The notes beneath the pieces were generated by a model. That model had not been told where the DNA came from. It did not search any database and was given only the letters and a program-made list of their open reading frames with translations. Positions 29,971-38,559 of a DNA stretch of 64,000 nt are shown in pieces. Source of the stretch: Streptomyces nojiriensis (GTDB lineage: Bacteria > Actinomycetota > Actinomycetes > Streptomycetales > Streptomycetaceae); contig NZ_CP071139.1 in NCBI RefSeq assembly GCF_017639205.1, positions 2,744,001-2,808,000 on the forward strand, in the 5' to 3' direction. Position 1 is the stretch's first letter. Each line of letters starts with the position of its first letter. Both the position numbers and the translations under genes were made by a program.

Positions 29971-30891
29971 ATGTACGTCCGACCCGCCGCCGCGGCCGCC
30001 GCCGCATTCCTGGGCTTCACTCTCACCCTGCTGGGCGGGACGGCGTCGTACGCCGCCACCGGTCCCGGATCCGCCACCGGCACCGGAACCGGCGCCGGCC
30101 GGGCCGCGCTGGGGGGCCCTGTCGTGTACGCCCACCGGGGGGCCTCCGCGTACGCCCCGGAGAACACCCTCGACGCGATCGACCTGGCGATGCAGATGGG
30201 CTTCGACTGGGTCGAGAACGACGTGCAGCGCACCAAGGACGGCGTACTGGTGGTGATCCACGACGACACCCTGGCCCGGACCACCGACGTCGAGGAGCGG
30301 TTCCCGGACCGGGCGCCCTGGAAGGTCAAGGACTTCACCTGGGCCGAGATCTCCGTGCTGGACGCGGGCAGCTGGTTCGGCGGGGAGTACGCGGGCGCCG
30401 CCGTGCCGAGCCTGCGGCAGTACCTCGACCGGGTACAGCGCAACCGGCAGCGGCTGCTGCTGGAGATCAAGAAGCCGGAGCTGTACCCGGGGATCGAGGA
30501 GCAGACCCTGAAGGTGCTGGACGAAGCCGGCTGGCTCGACGCGCGCCACGTCGCGCAGCGCCTGGTGGTGCAGAGCTTCAGCGCCGACTCCGTACGCATC
30601 GTGCACGGGCTGCGCCCGGACCTGGTGACGGCTTTCCTGGGTACCCCCACCGTGGCGGACCTGCCGCGCTACGCGGAGTTCACCGACCGCATCAACCCGT
30701 GGCACACGACGATCTCGGCCGACTGGGTCTCGGCCGTGCACGGCCTGCGCGGCGCCCACGGCAAGGCCATGGAGGTGGACACCTGGATCGTGGACGACGC
30801 GGCCACCGCCCGGAAGGTGCAGGCCATGGGGGTGGACGGGATCATCACCAACGCCCCGGACGTGGTCCAGGACGCGGTCGGCGGGTTCTGA
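29971..30891 (+). CDS. glpQ2: Secreted glycerophosphodiester phosphodiesterase (GlpQ2-like)
   Basis: It hydrolyses glycerophosphodiesters to glycerol 3-phosphate and an alcohol, a phosphate-scavenging reaction. The 306 residues begin with a signal peptide (cleavage near SYAATG). The GDPD TIM barrel has HRGA (His55-Arg56), the ENT segment with Glu64, ENDV (Glu82, Asp84) and IHDDTLARTT (His97), and then EIKKPE. The C-terminal VDTWIVDD and GVDGIITNAP are typical. The ATG has GAGGAG upstream. The position next to uvrB matches the Streptomyces glpQ2 locus, on which the symbol rests. Confidence 0.92.
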   Translation: MYVRPAAAAAAAFLGFTLTLLGGTASYAATGPGSATGTGTGAGRAALGGPVVYAHRGASAYAPENTLDAIDLAMQMGFDWVENDVQRTKDGVLVVIHDDTLARTTDVEERFPDRAPWKVKDFTWAEISVLDAGSWFGGEYAGAAVPSLRQYLDRVQRNRQRLLLEIKKPELYPGIEEQTLKVLDEAGWLDARHVAQRLVVQSFSADSVRIVHGLRPDLVTAFLGTPTVADLPRYAEFTDRINPWHTTISADWVSAVHGLRGAHGKAMEVDTWIVDDAATARKVQAMGVDGIITNAPDVVQDAVGGF

Positions 30892-30944
30892 TCCCCGGCC
30901 CCCGTCCTGGCGGTCGGACGGGCGGACGGACGGACAGGCGGGCG

Positions 30945-30976
30945 TGCCGATGTGCCGATGTGGCGATCTGGCGATG
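30945..30976 (+). repeat. Four 8-bp tandem repeats
   Basis: TGCCGATG, TGCCGATG, TGGCGATC and TGGCGATG follow one another directly between the phosphodiesterase and alkyltransferase genes. No function is apparent. Confidence 0.6.
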
Positions 30977-31003
30977 TGGCCGATATCCACAACGGTGACC
31001 GCC

Positions 31004-31026
31004 GTGTCGGCGGGTGGTCGTACCGT
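31004..31026 (+). promoter_or_regulatory. Variant RecA-NDp/PafBC-type promoter of the alkyltransferase gene
   Basis: GTGTCGGCG (31004-31012), 8 nt and TACCGT (31021-31026) match the motif with two changes in the upstream box. Six nt separate the -10 from the GTG start, again predicting a leaderless mRNA. Confidence 0.6.
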
Positions 31027-31032
31027 GGACGC

Positions 31033-31605
31033 GTGGACAGCACCGAGCGGCCCCGCGGGCCGCACCTCGAATGGACCGTCGTCGCCGGCGACGGCGTCCT
31101 CGGCGGGCCCCTGCTCCTGGCCGCGACCCCGGAAGGTCTGGTCCGGGTCGAGTTCCATGCCGAGCCGGACCGGGTCGACCGGATGATCGGCCCGCTCGTC
31201 TCCCGGCTCGGCGCCGACGCCCGGCGTCCCGCGCCGGGCGAGGAAGCGCTGCTGGCCGAGCCGATACGCCAGCTCACCGCGTACTTCGAAGGGGCGCTGC
31301 GCCGCTTCGAGCTGCCACTGGACTGGCGCCTGAGCTCCGGCTTCAACCGGCAGGTGCTCCAGGAGCTGGACCGCTCCGTGCCCTACGGATCGGTCGTCGG
31401 CTACGGGGAGCTGGCCGCCCGCGTCGGACAGCCCGGCGCCGCCCAGGCCGTGGGCAACGCCATGGGCTCAAACCCGCTGCCGCTGGTGGTGGCCTGCCAC
31501 CGGGTCGTGGAGAACGACGGGGGCATCGGCGGATTCGGCGGTGGGGTGGAGACCAAGCGGCAGCTGCTCGCGCTGGAGGGCGTGCTTCCGCAGCCGCTGT
31601 TCTGA
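31033..31605 (+). CDS. ogt: Methylated-DNA--protein-cysteine S-methyltransferase
   Basis: A suicide enzyme that removes O6-alkyl groups from guanine. The GTG at 31033 gives 190 residues. The C-terminal domain has the helix-turn-helix segment VPYGSVVGYGELAARVG, GNAMGSNPLP and the active site VACHRVV with acceptor Cys155. The usual Pro before Cys is Ala here, a variation that occurs in the family. GGIGGFGGGVETKRQLLALEG completes the signature. An upstream ATG frame (30952) is less likely because it runs through the promoter. The symbol is by family; adaptive (ada-type) domains are absent. Confidence 0.92.
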   Translation: MDSTERPRGPHLEWTVVAGDGVLGGPLLLAATPEGLVRVEFHAEPDRVDRMIGPLVSRLGADARRPAPGEEALLAEPIRQLTAYFEGALRRFELPLDWRLSSGFNRQVLQELDRSVPYGSVVGYGELAARVGQPGAAQAVGNAMGSNPLPLVVACHRVVENDGGIGGFGGGVETKRQLLALEGVLPQPLF

Positions 31606-31786
31606 ACCGTGGCCCTGACCTGCGGACCTGTCCCGCGGACGCGACGGCGGACCGGCCGGGCTCCGGCACGGTTCCGCCGGGCGGTAAGGGCTGGCACACT
31701 GCGGCGGTGACTACTCCTGCCGCCGCACCCGGCCTTCCCGCGTCCCCCGCGCCCCGTGTCACGTACCCGCGAAGCCGGTGTACTCC

Positions 31787-33112
31787 GTGACCGCCTCGCC
31801 CGGCACCGACCGGCCCGTGCGGCCCCTCGGCCCGCCCGAGCTGGCCCGGCTGCAGCGCCGCACCTCCCGGGTCCTCATGGCCGGCCAGGTCCTCGGCGGC
31901 CTCGGCGTGCCGATCAGCATCGCCCTGGCCCCCGTACTCGCCACCGAGGTCAGCGGCACCGAGGCGCTGTCCGGCGTCGCCTCCACCGCCGCGGTGATCG
32001 GCACCGCCCTCGTCTCGCTGCCGCTCGCCGCGCTGATGAACGCGCGCGGCCGGCGCCCCGGGCTGGTCCTGGCCTACGGGATCGGCGCCGTCGGCGCGGG
32101 CCTGGTCGTCCTCGCCGCCACGATCAGGAGCTTCCCGCTGCTGCTGCTCGGCATGGCCGCCTTCGGCGCCGCCTCCTCCGCCAACCTGCAGGCCCGGTTC
32201 GCCGCCGCGGACCTCGCGGCGCCGGACCACCGCGCCCGGGCCATCTCCGTCGTGGTCTGGGCGTCGACCGTGGGCGCTGTGCTCGGGCCCAACCTGTCCG
32301 CGCCGGCCAGCCACAGCTTCGCCGGCACCGCGATACCCGAGACGGCCGGCCCGTTCGTCTGGGCCGCCGTCGTCTTCCTGCTCACCGGCACGCTGATCGG
32401 CGTATTCCTGCGCCCCGACCCGCTGCTGACGGCCCGGGCGCTCGCCGCGCCCGAGGAGCAGACCCGCGAAGGGCGCTCGCTGCGGGCCGGCTTCGCCGCG
32501 GTGAAGGCCTCACCGCGGGCCCGGCTCGCCCTGCTCACCGTCGCCGTGTCGCACACCACCATGGTCTCGATCATGGTGATGACCCCGATGGACCTGAGCC
32601 ACCACGGAGCCGGCCTGGAGCTCATCGGGCTGGTGATCAGCGGTCACATCGCGGGCATGTTCGCCTTCTCCCCCGTGATGGGCTGGCTCGCGGACCGGCT
32701 CGGCCGGCTCTCCGTGATCGGACTGGCCGCGGGCCTCCTGTCCGTCGCCGCCCTGCTCGCCGGAACGGCCGGCCACAGCCACGGCCGGAGCGCGCTCGGC
32801 CTCTTCCTGCTGGGCCTCGGCTGGTCCGCCGGGATGGTGTCCGGTTCGGCCCTGCTGACGGACTCGGTGCCGCAGCCCGCGCGGGCCGCCGTACAGGGGC
32901 TGAGCGACCTCACGATGAACGCGGCCGCCGGCGTGGGCGGAGCGGCCGCCGGGCTGATCATGTCCGGGGCGGGCTACGGCTGGCTGAACGCAGTCGGCGC
33001 CGCGCTGCTGCTGCCGATGGCGGCGCTCGCCCTGTTCACGGCGCGTCGCCACCCCGTTCCCGTTCCCGCTCCCGCGTCCGCGTCCGCTTCCGCGAAGGAC
33101 GTCAGTAGCTGA
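31787..33112 (+). CDS. MFS transporter, unknown substrate
   Basis: A 441-residue membrane protein with 12 predicted hydrophobic segments and an MFS layout: MNARGRRPGLVLAYG in the first-half loop and GWLADRLGRLSVIGL in the second half. The GTG at 31787 is chosen; GTG 31778 is possible and neither has a clear Shine-Dalgarno. The C-terminal tail is a repetitive PVPVPAPASASASA sequence. The substrate cannot be deduced. It overlaps the convergent cupin gene by 11 bp. Confidence 0.85.
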   Translation: MTASPGTDRPVRPLGPPELARLQRRTSRVLMAGQVLGGLGVPISIALAPVLATEVSGTEALSGVASTAAVIGTALVSLPLAALMNARGRRPGLVLAYGIGAVGAGLVVLAATIRSFPLLLLGMAAFGAASSANLQARFAAADLAAPDHRARAISVVVWASTVGAVLGPNLSAPASHSFAGTAIPETAGPFVWAAVVFLLTGTLIGVFLRPDPLLTARALAAPEEQTREGRSLRAGFAAVKASPRARLALLTVAVSHTTMVSIMVMTPMDLSHHGAGLELIGLVISGHIAGMFAFSPVMGWLADRLGRLSVIGLAAGLLSVAALLAGTAGHSHGRSALGLFLLGLGWSAGMVSGSALLTDSVPQPARAAVQGLSDLTMNAAAGVGGAAAGLIMSGAGYGWLNAVGAALLLPMAALALFTARRHPVPVPAPASASASAKDVSS

Positions 33113-33470
33113 TGTGGTAGGCCTTGCGCAGCGTCTCGTGCACGGTCCAGGTGGTCCGGTCGCCCTCCCGGAGCACGCAGGCGGAGCCGGGGCCGACCTC
33201 CAGGGTCTCGCCGCCCTCGACCTCGACGGTGGCGCGGCCGCTGACCACCACGAAGAGCTCGTTCGCCTCGACGTCGGTGACGACACCGGGGGTGATCTGC
33301 CAGATCCCGCGCACCTGCTTGCCGTCCGCCGACTCCCACAGGACCTTGCCCGTCACGACGGGCTCGCCGGAGACGATCTGCCCGGGGTCGAGGTCGTCCG
33401 CCTCCAGTTCGACGTCCGCGACGGAGACGGAGAAGGAGGCGGGTGCGGCGGAGTGATCACTGGTGCTCAT
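33102..33470 (-). CDS. Cupin domain protein (Cupin_3/EutQ-like)
   Basis: A 122-residue single-cupin protein. The barrel spans residues 45-118 with IWQITPGVVTDVEANELFVVVSGRATVEVEGG in the first motif and GPGSACVLREGDRTTWTVHE in the second. The usual metal-binding His residues of cupin motif 1 are replaced, as in the Cupin_3 subgroup, so it may not bind metal in the canonical way. No pathway partner is adjacent. Confidence 0.85.
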   Translation of the reverse strand: MSTSDHSAAPASFSVSVADVELEADDLDPGQIVSGEPVVTGKVLWESADGKQVRGIWQITPGVVTDVEANELFVVVSGRATVEVEGGETLEVGPGSACVLREGDRTTWTVHETLRKAYHISY

Positions 33471-33535
33471 GGCGCGCCAGCCTAGTGCGGCCCGCCGCGC
33501 GAAGCGGTGACCACAGCGTCCAGGAACGGCCCGGC

Positions 33536-34321
33536 CTACGAGTCACCCTGTCCAGTCGGACCGGGGCGCCGGGCGGTGAGGACCGGCTGGAGGAACCCGG
33601 TGTCCGCCGGTGCGTGCCAGAGCGTCTCGCGCAGGCCGGCCTCCCGGGCGAACCCGGCGGTCCGCTCCTGGGGCAGCGCCCAGTACGTCGCGCTCGACGT
33701 CTGCGTGGCCCATGTGTCGCCGGTCGGCAGCAACTGGAAGAGCTCCAGGTCGTAGCGTTCCCCGTCGGCGTGCCAGTGCCACAGCTGGAAGGTGATGGTC
33801 CGTCCGTCGGGGCCGGTGCGCACGCGTGGGGCCTCGCTCTGCGGGCGGGTCCGGAGCAGTTCGCCGTACGGGCGGGTGGAGAGCAGGAGCAGTCCGCCGG
33901 GGCGCAGCACCCGCCGGGTTTCGGCCAGCGCGGCGCGCACGTCCTCGGCGGTGAGCAGGTGCGGCAGCGCGTTGTCGGCGCAGACCACGGCGTCGAAGGA
34001 GGCGTCCGCGAAGGGCAGGGACCGCATGTCGGCGGCGGCGACGGGGAGCGTGAGCGAGCGCTGTGCGGCCTCGCGGGCGGCGCGGGCCACGGAGGCGGGG
34101 CTCAGATCGGTCCCGGTGACCCGGTGGCCCAGTGCGGCGAGGCCCAGTGACTGGGTTCCGATGCCGCAGGCGTTGTCGAGCACCGTGTGCGGTCCGGGGC
34201 CCAGCGCGGCGGTGAGGAGGGCGTCGAGGGCCCGGCCCTGCCGGGCGACGGACGCGTCCCAGTCCGCGTAGACGAGGTCGTAGCGGTCGGCCAGTTCGTC
34301 GTAGAAGCCGCGCGTGTCCAT
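33536..34321 (-). CDS. Class I SAM-dependent methyltransferase
   Basis: 261 residues. The Rossmann-type core has motif I VLDNACGIGTQSLGLAALG, motif II VTGTDLS, DMRSLPFADASFDAVVCADNALPHL and LRPGGLLLLS. The C-terminal part is variable and gives no substrate clue. The ATG at 34321 lacks a strong Shine-Dalgarno. It is divergent from psuG. Confidence 0.88.
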   Translation of the reverse strand: MDTRGFYDELADRYDLVYADWDASVARQGRALDALLTAALGPGPHTVLDNACGIGTQSLGLAALGHRVTGTDLSPASVARAAREAAQRSLTLPVAAADMRSLPFADASFDAVVCADNALPHLLTAEDVRAALAETRRVLRPGGLLLLSTRPYGELLRTRPQSEAPRVRTGPDGRTITFQLWHWHADGERYDLELFQLLPTGDTWATQTSSATYWALPQERTAGFAREAGLRETLWHAPADTGFLQPVLTARRPGPTGQGDS

Positions 34322-34403
34322 GGGGGAACGCTACTCGGACAGGTTGGGACGGGTGTGGCGGGAGGGCGTTTGGAGGCGCCGATCCCGTGCCATGGATGGG
34401 GAC

Positions 34404-35336
34404 ATGTCACAGCACAGAGCATCTGAGATCCCGGTCCTGTCGGCAGAGGTGGATGAAGCGCTCACTCGTGGGAAGCCCGTGGTGGCCCTGGAGTCGACGA
34501 TCATCGCGCACGGTCTGCCCCGCCCCCGCAACCTGACGGTGGGCCTCGAACTGGAGGCCCTGGTCCGCGCGGAGGGCGCGGTTCCGGCGACGATCGCGGT
34601 CCTGGACGGGGTGGCGTACGCGGGACTGGACAAGGCGCAGCTGGAGCGGATCGCGGGCGGCGAGGGCGTGCGCAAGCTCGGCCACCGGGATCTGGCGCCC
34701 GCGCTGGCGACGGGGGCCACCGGCGCGACGACGGTGTCCGCGACGGCCTTCCTCGCCGCCCGGGCGGGCCTGCGCGTCTTCGCCACGGGCGGGCTGGGCG
34801 GCGTACACCGGGAGTGGGCGCAGACGCAGGACGAGTCGGCGGACCTGTCGCTGCTGGCGCGGACGCGGATCACCGTGGTGTGCGCGGGGGTGAAGTCGAT
34901 CCTCGACGTGCCGGGCACGCTGCAGCGGCTGGAGACGCTGGGGGTGGGGGTGCTCGGCTACGGGACGGACCGCTTCCCCGGGTTCTATCTGGCCGACTCG
35001 GGCGAGCCGGTGGACTGGACCGTGCACGGGCCCGAGGAGGTCGCCGCGGTGATGGCCGCTCAGGACGCGCTGGGCGGTCCGGACTCGGCGCTGCTGGTGG
35101 CCAATCCGGTGGCGCGGGAGGAGCAGCTGGATCCCGAGCTGCACGACCGGGTACTGGCTGAGGCGCTCGCCGAGTGCCACGAGCGCGGGATCACGGGGCA
35201 GGCGGTGACGCCGTTCCTGCTGGGGTTCCTGGCACGGGCGACGGACGGGGCCTCGCTGGAGGCGAACCTGGCGGCGGTACGCGGGAACGTGCGGCTCGGG
35301 GCCCGGATCGCGGGGGCCTGGGCGGCGCGGGCGTGA
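34404..35336 (+). CDS. psuG: Pseudouridine-5'-phosphate glycosidase
   Basis: PsuG breaks the C-glycosidic bond of pseudouridine 5'-phosphate to uracil and ribose 5-phosphate. The 310 residues start at the ATG at 34404 with GGGG upstream. Conserved family segments are VALESTIIAHGLPRPRN near residue 25, GVRKLGHRDLAPALA, GATTVSAT, FATGGLGGVHR and TCAGVKSILD-like VVCAGVKSILDVPGTLQ. The PfkB kinase gene overlaps by 4 bp (GTGA), forming the standard psuG-psuK salvage pair for pseudouridine from RNA turnover. Confidence 0.95.
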   Translation: MSQHRASEIPVLSAEVDEALTRGKPVVALESTIIAHGLPRPRNLTVGLELEALVRAEGAVPATIAVLDGVAYAGLDKAQLERIAGGEGVRKLGHRDLAPALATGATGATTVSATAFLAARAGLRVFATGGLGGVHREWAQTQDESADLSLLARTRITVVCAGVKSILDVPGTLQRLETLGVGVLGYGTDRFPGFYLADSGEPVDWTVHGPEEVAAVMAAQDALGGPDSALLVANPVAREEQLDPELHDRVLAEALAECHERGITGQAVTPFLLGFLARATDGASLEANLAAVRGNVRLGARIAGAWAARA

Positions 35337-36232
35337 CCGGGCCGGGGGCGCTGCTCGTCATCGGGGACGTGGTGACGGACGTGGTGGCCATACATCCGGA
35401 GCCGCTGGCTCCGGCCACCGACACGGCGGCCCGCATCCGGACCCTGCCGGGCGGGGCCGGGGCCAACGCGGCCTGCTGGGCGGCCCGAACGGGGACCGCG
35501 GAGGTACGGCTCCTGGCGCGGGTGGGTGCCGAGTCGGCGCGCTGGCACGAGCGGGCGCTGGTGGACGCGGGGGTGCGGCCGCGGCTGGTGGTCGACGCGC
35601 AGGAGCCGACCGGGACGGTGGTCGCGCTGGTCGGCAAGGACGCGGAGCGGACGTTCCTGACCGACAGCGGGGCCTCGCTGCGGTTGTGCCCGGCCGACTG
35701 GGCCCCCTCCCTGCTGGACGGGGCGGCCCATCTCCACCTGTCCGGTTATCTGTTCTTCGCCGACAGCAGCCGGGAGCTGGCCGTGATCGCGCTGCGGGCG
35801 GCCCGGGCCCGGGGGGTGCAGGTGAGCGTGGACCCCGCCTCGGCCGGCTTCCTGGCGGCCCTGGGGCCGCAGCGCTTCCTGGACGCCGTGGCGGGTGTGG
35901 ACGTACTGCTGCCGAACGAGGACGAGGCCCGGCTGCTGGCCGGGCTGCCGGAGCCGGCGGGGGCGGCCCGGGCGGCGGCGGAGCTCAGCCGACGGGTGCC
36001 GCTGGTGGTGGTGACCCGCGGCGCGGCCGGGGCACTGATCGCCGAACGGGGCCGGATCACCGCCGAGGTCGAGGCGGAGCCGGTCGAGGCGGTGGACTCC
36101 ACGGGCGCCGGGGACGCCTTCACCGGGGGCTTCCTCGCGGCCCGCCTGGAGGGCGCGGACCCGGCCGAGGCCGCCCGCGCCGGGTGCCTGGCTGCGGCCT
36201 TGGCCGTGACCCGGCCGGGCGGTCGGCCGTAG
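35333..36232 (+). CDS. psuK: PfkB-family kinase, probable pseudouridine kinase
   Basis: A 299-residue ribokinase-fold enzyme; next to psuG it most probably phosphorylates pseudouridine to the 5'-phosphate. GDVVTDVVA opens the fold. GGAGANAACWAARTG is PfkB signature 1, LPNEDEARLLAGLP lies mid-protein, and DSTGAGDAFTGGFLAARL with the catalytic Asp is signature 2 (about residue 245-263). The GTG at 35333 overlaps the psuG stop, implying translational coupling. Substrate specificity is inferred from context. Confidence 0.88.
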   Translation: MTGPGALLVIGDVVTDVVAIHPEPLAPATDTAARIRTLPGGAGANAACWAARTGTAEVRLLARVGAESARWHERALVDAGVRPRLVVDAQEPTGTVVALVGKDAERTFLTDSGASLRLCPADWAPSLLDGAAHLHLSGYLFFADSSRELAVIALRAARARGVQVSVDPASAGFLAALGPQRFLDAVAGVDVLLPNEDEARLLAGLPEPAGAARAAAELSRRVPLVVVTRGAAGALIAERGRITAEVEAEPVEAVDSTGAGDAFTGGFLAARLEGADPAEAARAGCLAAALAVTRPGGRP

Positions 36233-36240
36233 CGTCCCCG

Positions 36241-36282
36241 GCCCCGCCGGCGTTTGAGGCGCGGGTCCGGGCGGAGCCCGGG
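36241..36282 (+). repeat. Dispersed GCCGGCGTTTGAGG element after psuK
   Basis: GCCGGCGTTTGAGGCGCGGG and the following GC-rich dyad repeat the element seen at 11850-11930 (opposite orientation) and in hrpB. It lies 9 bp past the psuK stop, between convergent genes, and could act as a transcript-end hairpin. Confidence 0.75.
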
Positions 36283-36363
36283 AAACGGAGCAAGGGCGGG
36301 GCGGGGAGGAGGCTCCGTGCAGCGGCACCGGCACCCCGCCCCGCCCCGCCCCGCCCCGCAGGG

Positions 36364-37011
36364 TCAACGCCGCCGGATCCCCGTCCAGGCGGGATGCCTG
36401 GGATCATCGGCCCGCACCACCGCATCGGCGGCGGACGCCGGATCCGCCTCGGCCTCGTACCGGGCGAACGCCGCCCCCGTCCACCGCTCCGACTCCTCGG
36501 TCCGCCGCGCCAGCGCTCCCGGCGACAACCGCACGTGGACGCTCAGGTCGAAGGGGAACCAGTGGCCCAGCAGCAGCGGGCCGTGCACGAGCAGCACGCC
36601 GCCGGGCGGGAGGGTGACGTACGGACTGCGGGTCGCCCGGTCGGTCACCGGGTCCCAGAGGTCCGGCAGCACCCGCCCGCTGCCGCCGGGGTCGGTCGGG
36701 CCGAAGACCTCCCGCCAGAGCGCGGCCGTGTCGTACCAGCCGCCCAGGTAGGAGTCCACGTCCTGCCGGCCGAACTCGAAGCGGAGGGAGGCCGGCCGCA
36801 GGAAACCGTCGGTCGGCACCACCAGGGACGGGCGTCCGCGCAGCCGCAGCGCTTCGGCGAGCTCGCCGGCGAGCGCGCCGGTCCCGGCGGCGGGGGCGCC
36901 GTCGATGCCCACCCGCTGCCAACTGCCCGGCCCGGGGGCCCGGTCGGGGTCGTCGAGGTGACCGGCGAGCCGCTCGGCCATCCGCTGCCATGTGATCGCT
37001 TCCCACTGCAC
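36364..37011 (-). CDS. Uridine-kinase-like protein with altered P-loop
   Basis: 215 residues resembling the uridine kinase/phosphoribulokinase superfamily: RVGIDGAPAAGTG near residue 33, VVPTDGFLRPAS, LGGWYDTAALWREVF, and the YVTLPPGGVLLVHGPLLLG segment. The P-loop reads GAPAAGTGALA, so the invariant Lys of GxxxxGK(S/T) is Thr-Gly here. The protein may be catalytically impaired or use another residue. It is convergent with psuG-psuK, which would fit a nucleoside-salvage theme, but the link is inference. Confidence 0.75.
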   Translation of the reverse strand: MQWEAITWQRMAERLAGHLDDPDRAPGPGSWQRVGIDGAPAAGTGALAGELAEALRLRGRPSLVVPTDGFLRPASLRFEFGRQDVDSYLGGWYDTAALWREVFGPTDPGGSGRVLPDLWDPVTDRATRSPYVTLPPGGVLLVHGPLLLGHWFPFDLSVHVRLSPGALARRTEESERWTGAAFARYEAEADPASAADAVVRADDPRHPAWTGIRRR

Positions 37012-37018
37012 GGGCCCA

Positions 37019-37041
37019 TTGTCAGTGGTGGGCCTTAGCGT
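37019..37041 (+). promoter_or_regulatory. RecA-NDp/PafBC-type promoter of the WGR gene
   Basis: TTGTCAGTG (37019-37027), 8 nt and TAGCGT (37036-37041) fit the motif exactly. The WGR gene starts 63 bp downstream of the -10, so a leader of about 57 nt with a GGGGAG site is predicted. Confidence 0.85.
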
Positions 37042-37104
37042 TTTTCACGAGGGATCACCGGCCGAAAGGGAGCCGGCGGCGCTGCCTTTGGGGAGAGGTT
37101 TGTC

Positions 37105-38559
37105 ATGGCTCGGGAGACGACGTATCTGGAGCTGTCGCAGGACGACGGCGCGGCGCACAAGTTCTACGAGGTGACCGTCGACGGCACGGCCGTGTCCGTG
37201 CGGTACGGGCGGATCGGCGCCGACGGCCAGCTGCAGACCTCCGCCTTCCCGAGTGCCGAGAAGGCTCGCGCGGCCGCTGCGAAGAAGATCGGGGAGAAGG
37301 TGCGCAAGGGGTACGCCCCGGCCGTGCGGGGACAGCGCGCCGCCCGGGCGGTGACCCGCCGCCAGGTGGCCTCGGCCCCGTCGACGGCGCGCGCGGTGGC
37401 TCCGGTGCTGTGGCGCTTCCGGACCGGTTCGTCGGCCTTCGGCATCCATGTGGACGAGGACCGCTGCTGGGTCGGCAACCAGGCGGGCGATGTGTACACA
37501 TTGAGCCACGGAGGTGAGGTGCTCGCCCGGTATTCGCTGCCGGACGGGGTGAAGTGCCTGGTGGCGGACGAGTTCTGGATATACGCGGGCTGTGACGACG
37601 GCACGGTGTACGACCTGTCGTCGAAGGTTCCCTTCGGGGCCTACGCGATCGCGGCGGACGTGGACATCTACTGGCTCGACATCCACGAGGGCGTGCTGAA
37701 CGTCTCCGACGCGAACGGCGGCCTGACCGTCATCGACCACGAGGACGAGCACCAGTGGTCGCGGAAGTCCGGCGGGTCGGGCGCCTGGATGGTCCGGGCG
37801 GACGAGCGAGCGGTCTTCCACGGGCACAGCGGCGGTGTGACGGCGTACGCGGCCGACGGCAGCGGGCAGTTGTGGCACACCAAGACCCCCGGCGGGGTGC
37901 TGTTCGGCTGGCAGGAGGACCACGCGGTGTACGCGGGCACGGCCCGCAACACCGTGCAGCGGCTCTCGAAGGCGACGGGGGCGGTGGAGGCCTCCTACGC
38001 GTGCGACGCCGCGGTGTACTCGTGCGCGACCTCGCCCGACGGGCGGCACGTCTTCGCCGGCGACTCCTCCTCCTCGGTCTACTGCTTCGACGCCGACGGC
38101 CGGCGGCTGTGGAAGCTGGGGACGGGCGGCGGGTCGGCCCTGTCCATGCAGTACCTGGACGAGCGGCTGTACCTCGTCACCACGGACGGGTCGCTGGTGT
38201 GCGTGGACGCGACCGAGCAGGCGATCGCGGCGGCCCAGCAGGGCTCGGTGCCCGCGCCCGTGGACGTGAAGTCGGCGGCGGCGCTCCCGGTGTTCACCCC
38301 GGCCGCGTCGGCCTCGGCGGTGGCGACGGTTTCGATGGCCGCGATGGCCGCTGCACCGGCCGGCGGTGTGGTGGTGGAGTGCGTCCAGCAGGGCGGCCGG
38401 ATGCGGGTGCAGGTGGTGTCGGACGGCTTCGAGCGCTCGTGGAACGTCCAGTTCCCGCGCGGGATTCGGGAGCCCGGCGCACGGTACGTGGTCGAGGGGC
38501 TGCATGCCGCCTCAGGAGGCTTCTACCGGGTCCGCGGAGAGATACGACGGCTTGTGTGA
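37105..38559 (+). CDS. WGR-domain beta-propeller protein, likely DNA-damage linked
   Basis: 484 residues. The N-terminal WGR domain (about 5-75: TTYLELSQDDGAAHKFYEV, VSVRYGRIGADGQLQ, FPSAEKARAAAAK) is a nucleic-acid-binding module best known from PARPs. From about 95 to 375 come PQQ/WD-like blades, e.g. DEDRCWVGNQAGDVYTLS, WIYAGCDDGTVYDLS and DGRHVFAGDSSSSVYCFDADGRRLW. Alternating hydrophobic strands and Trp/Asp ends suggest 6-7 blades. A short Ala-rich link leads to a C-terminal domain. No catalytic motif is seen. The damage-type promoter upstream supports a repair or signalling role. The stop overlaps the convergent cupin gene by 48 bp. Confidence 0.85.
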   Translation: MARETTYLELSQDDGAAHKFYEVTVDGTAVSVRYGRIGADGQLQTSAFPSAEKARAAAAKKIGEKVRKGYAPAVRGQRAARAVTRRQVASAPSTARAVAPVLWRFRTGSSAFGIHVDEDRCWVGNQAGDVYTLSHGGEVLARYSLPDGVKCLVADEFWIYAGCDDGTVYDLSSKVPFGAYAIAADVDIYWLDIHEGVLNVSDANGGLTVIDHEDEHQWSRKSGGSGAWMVRADERAVFHGHSGGVTAYAADGSGQLWHTKTPGGVLFGWQEDHAVYAGTARNTVQRLSKATGAVEASYACDAAVYSCATSPDGRHVFAGDSSSSVYCFDADGRRLWKLGTGGGSALSMQYLDERLYLVTTDGSLVCVDATEQAIAAAQQGSVPAPVDVKSAAALPVFTPAASASAVATVSMAAMAAAPAGGVVVECVQQGGRMRVQVVSDGFERSWNVQFPRGIREPGARYVVEGLHAASGGFYRVRGEIRRLV

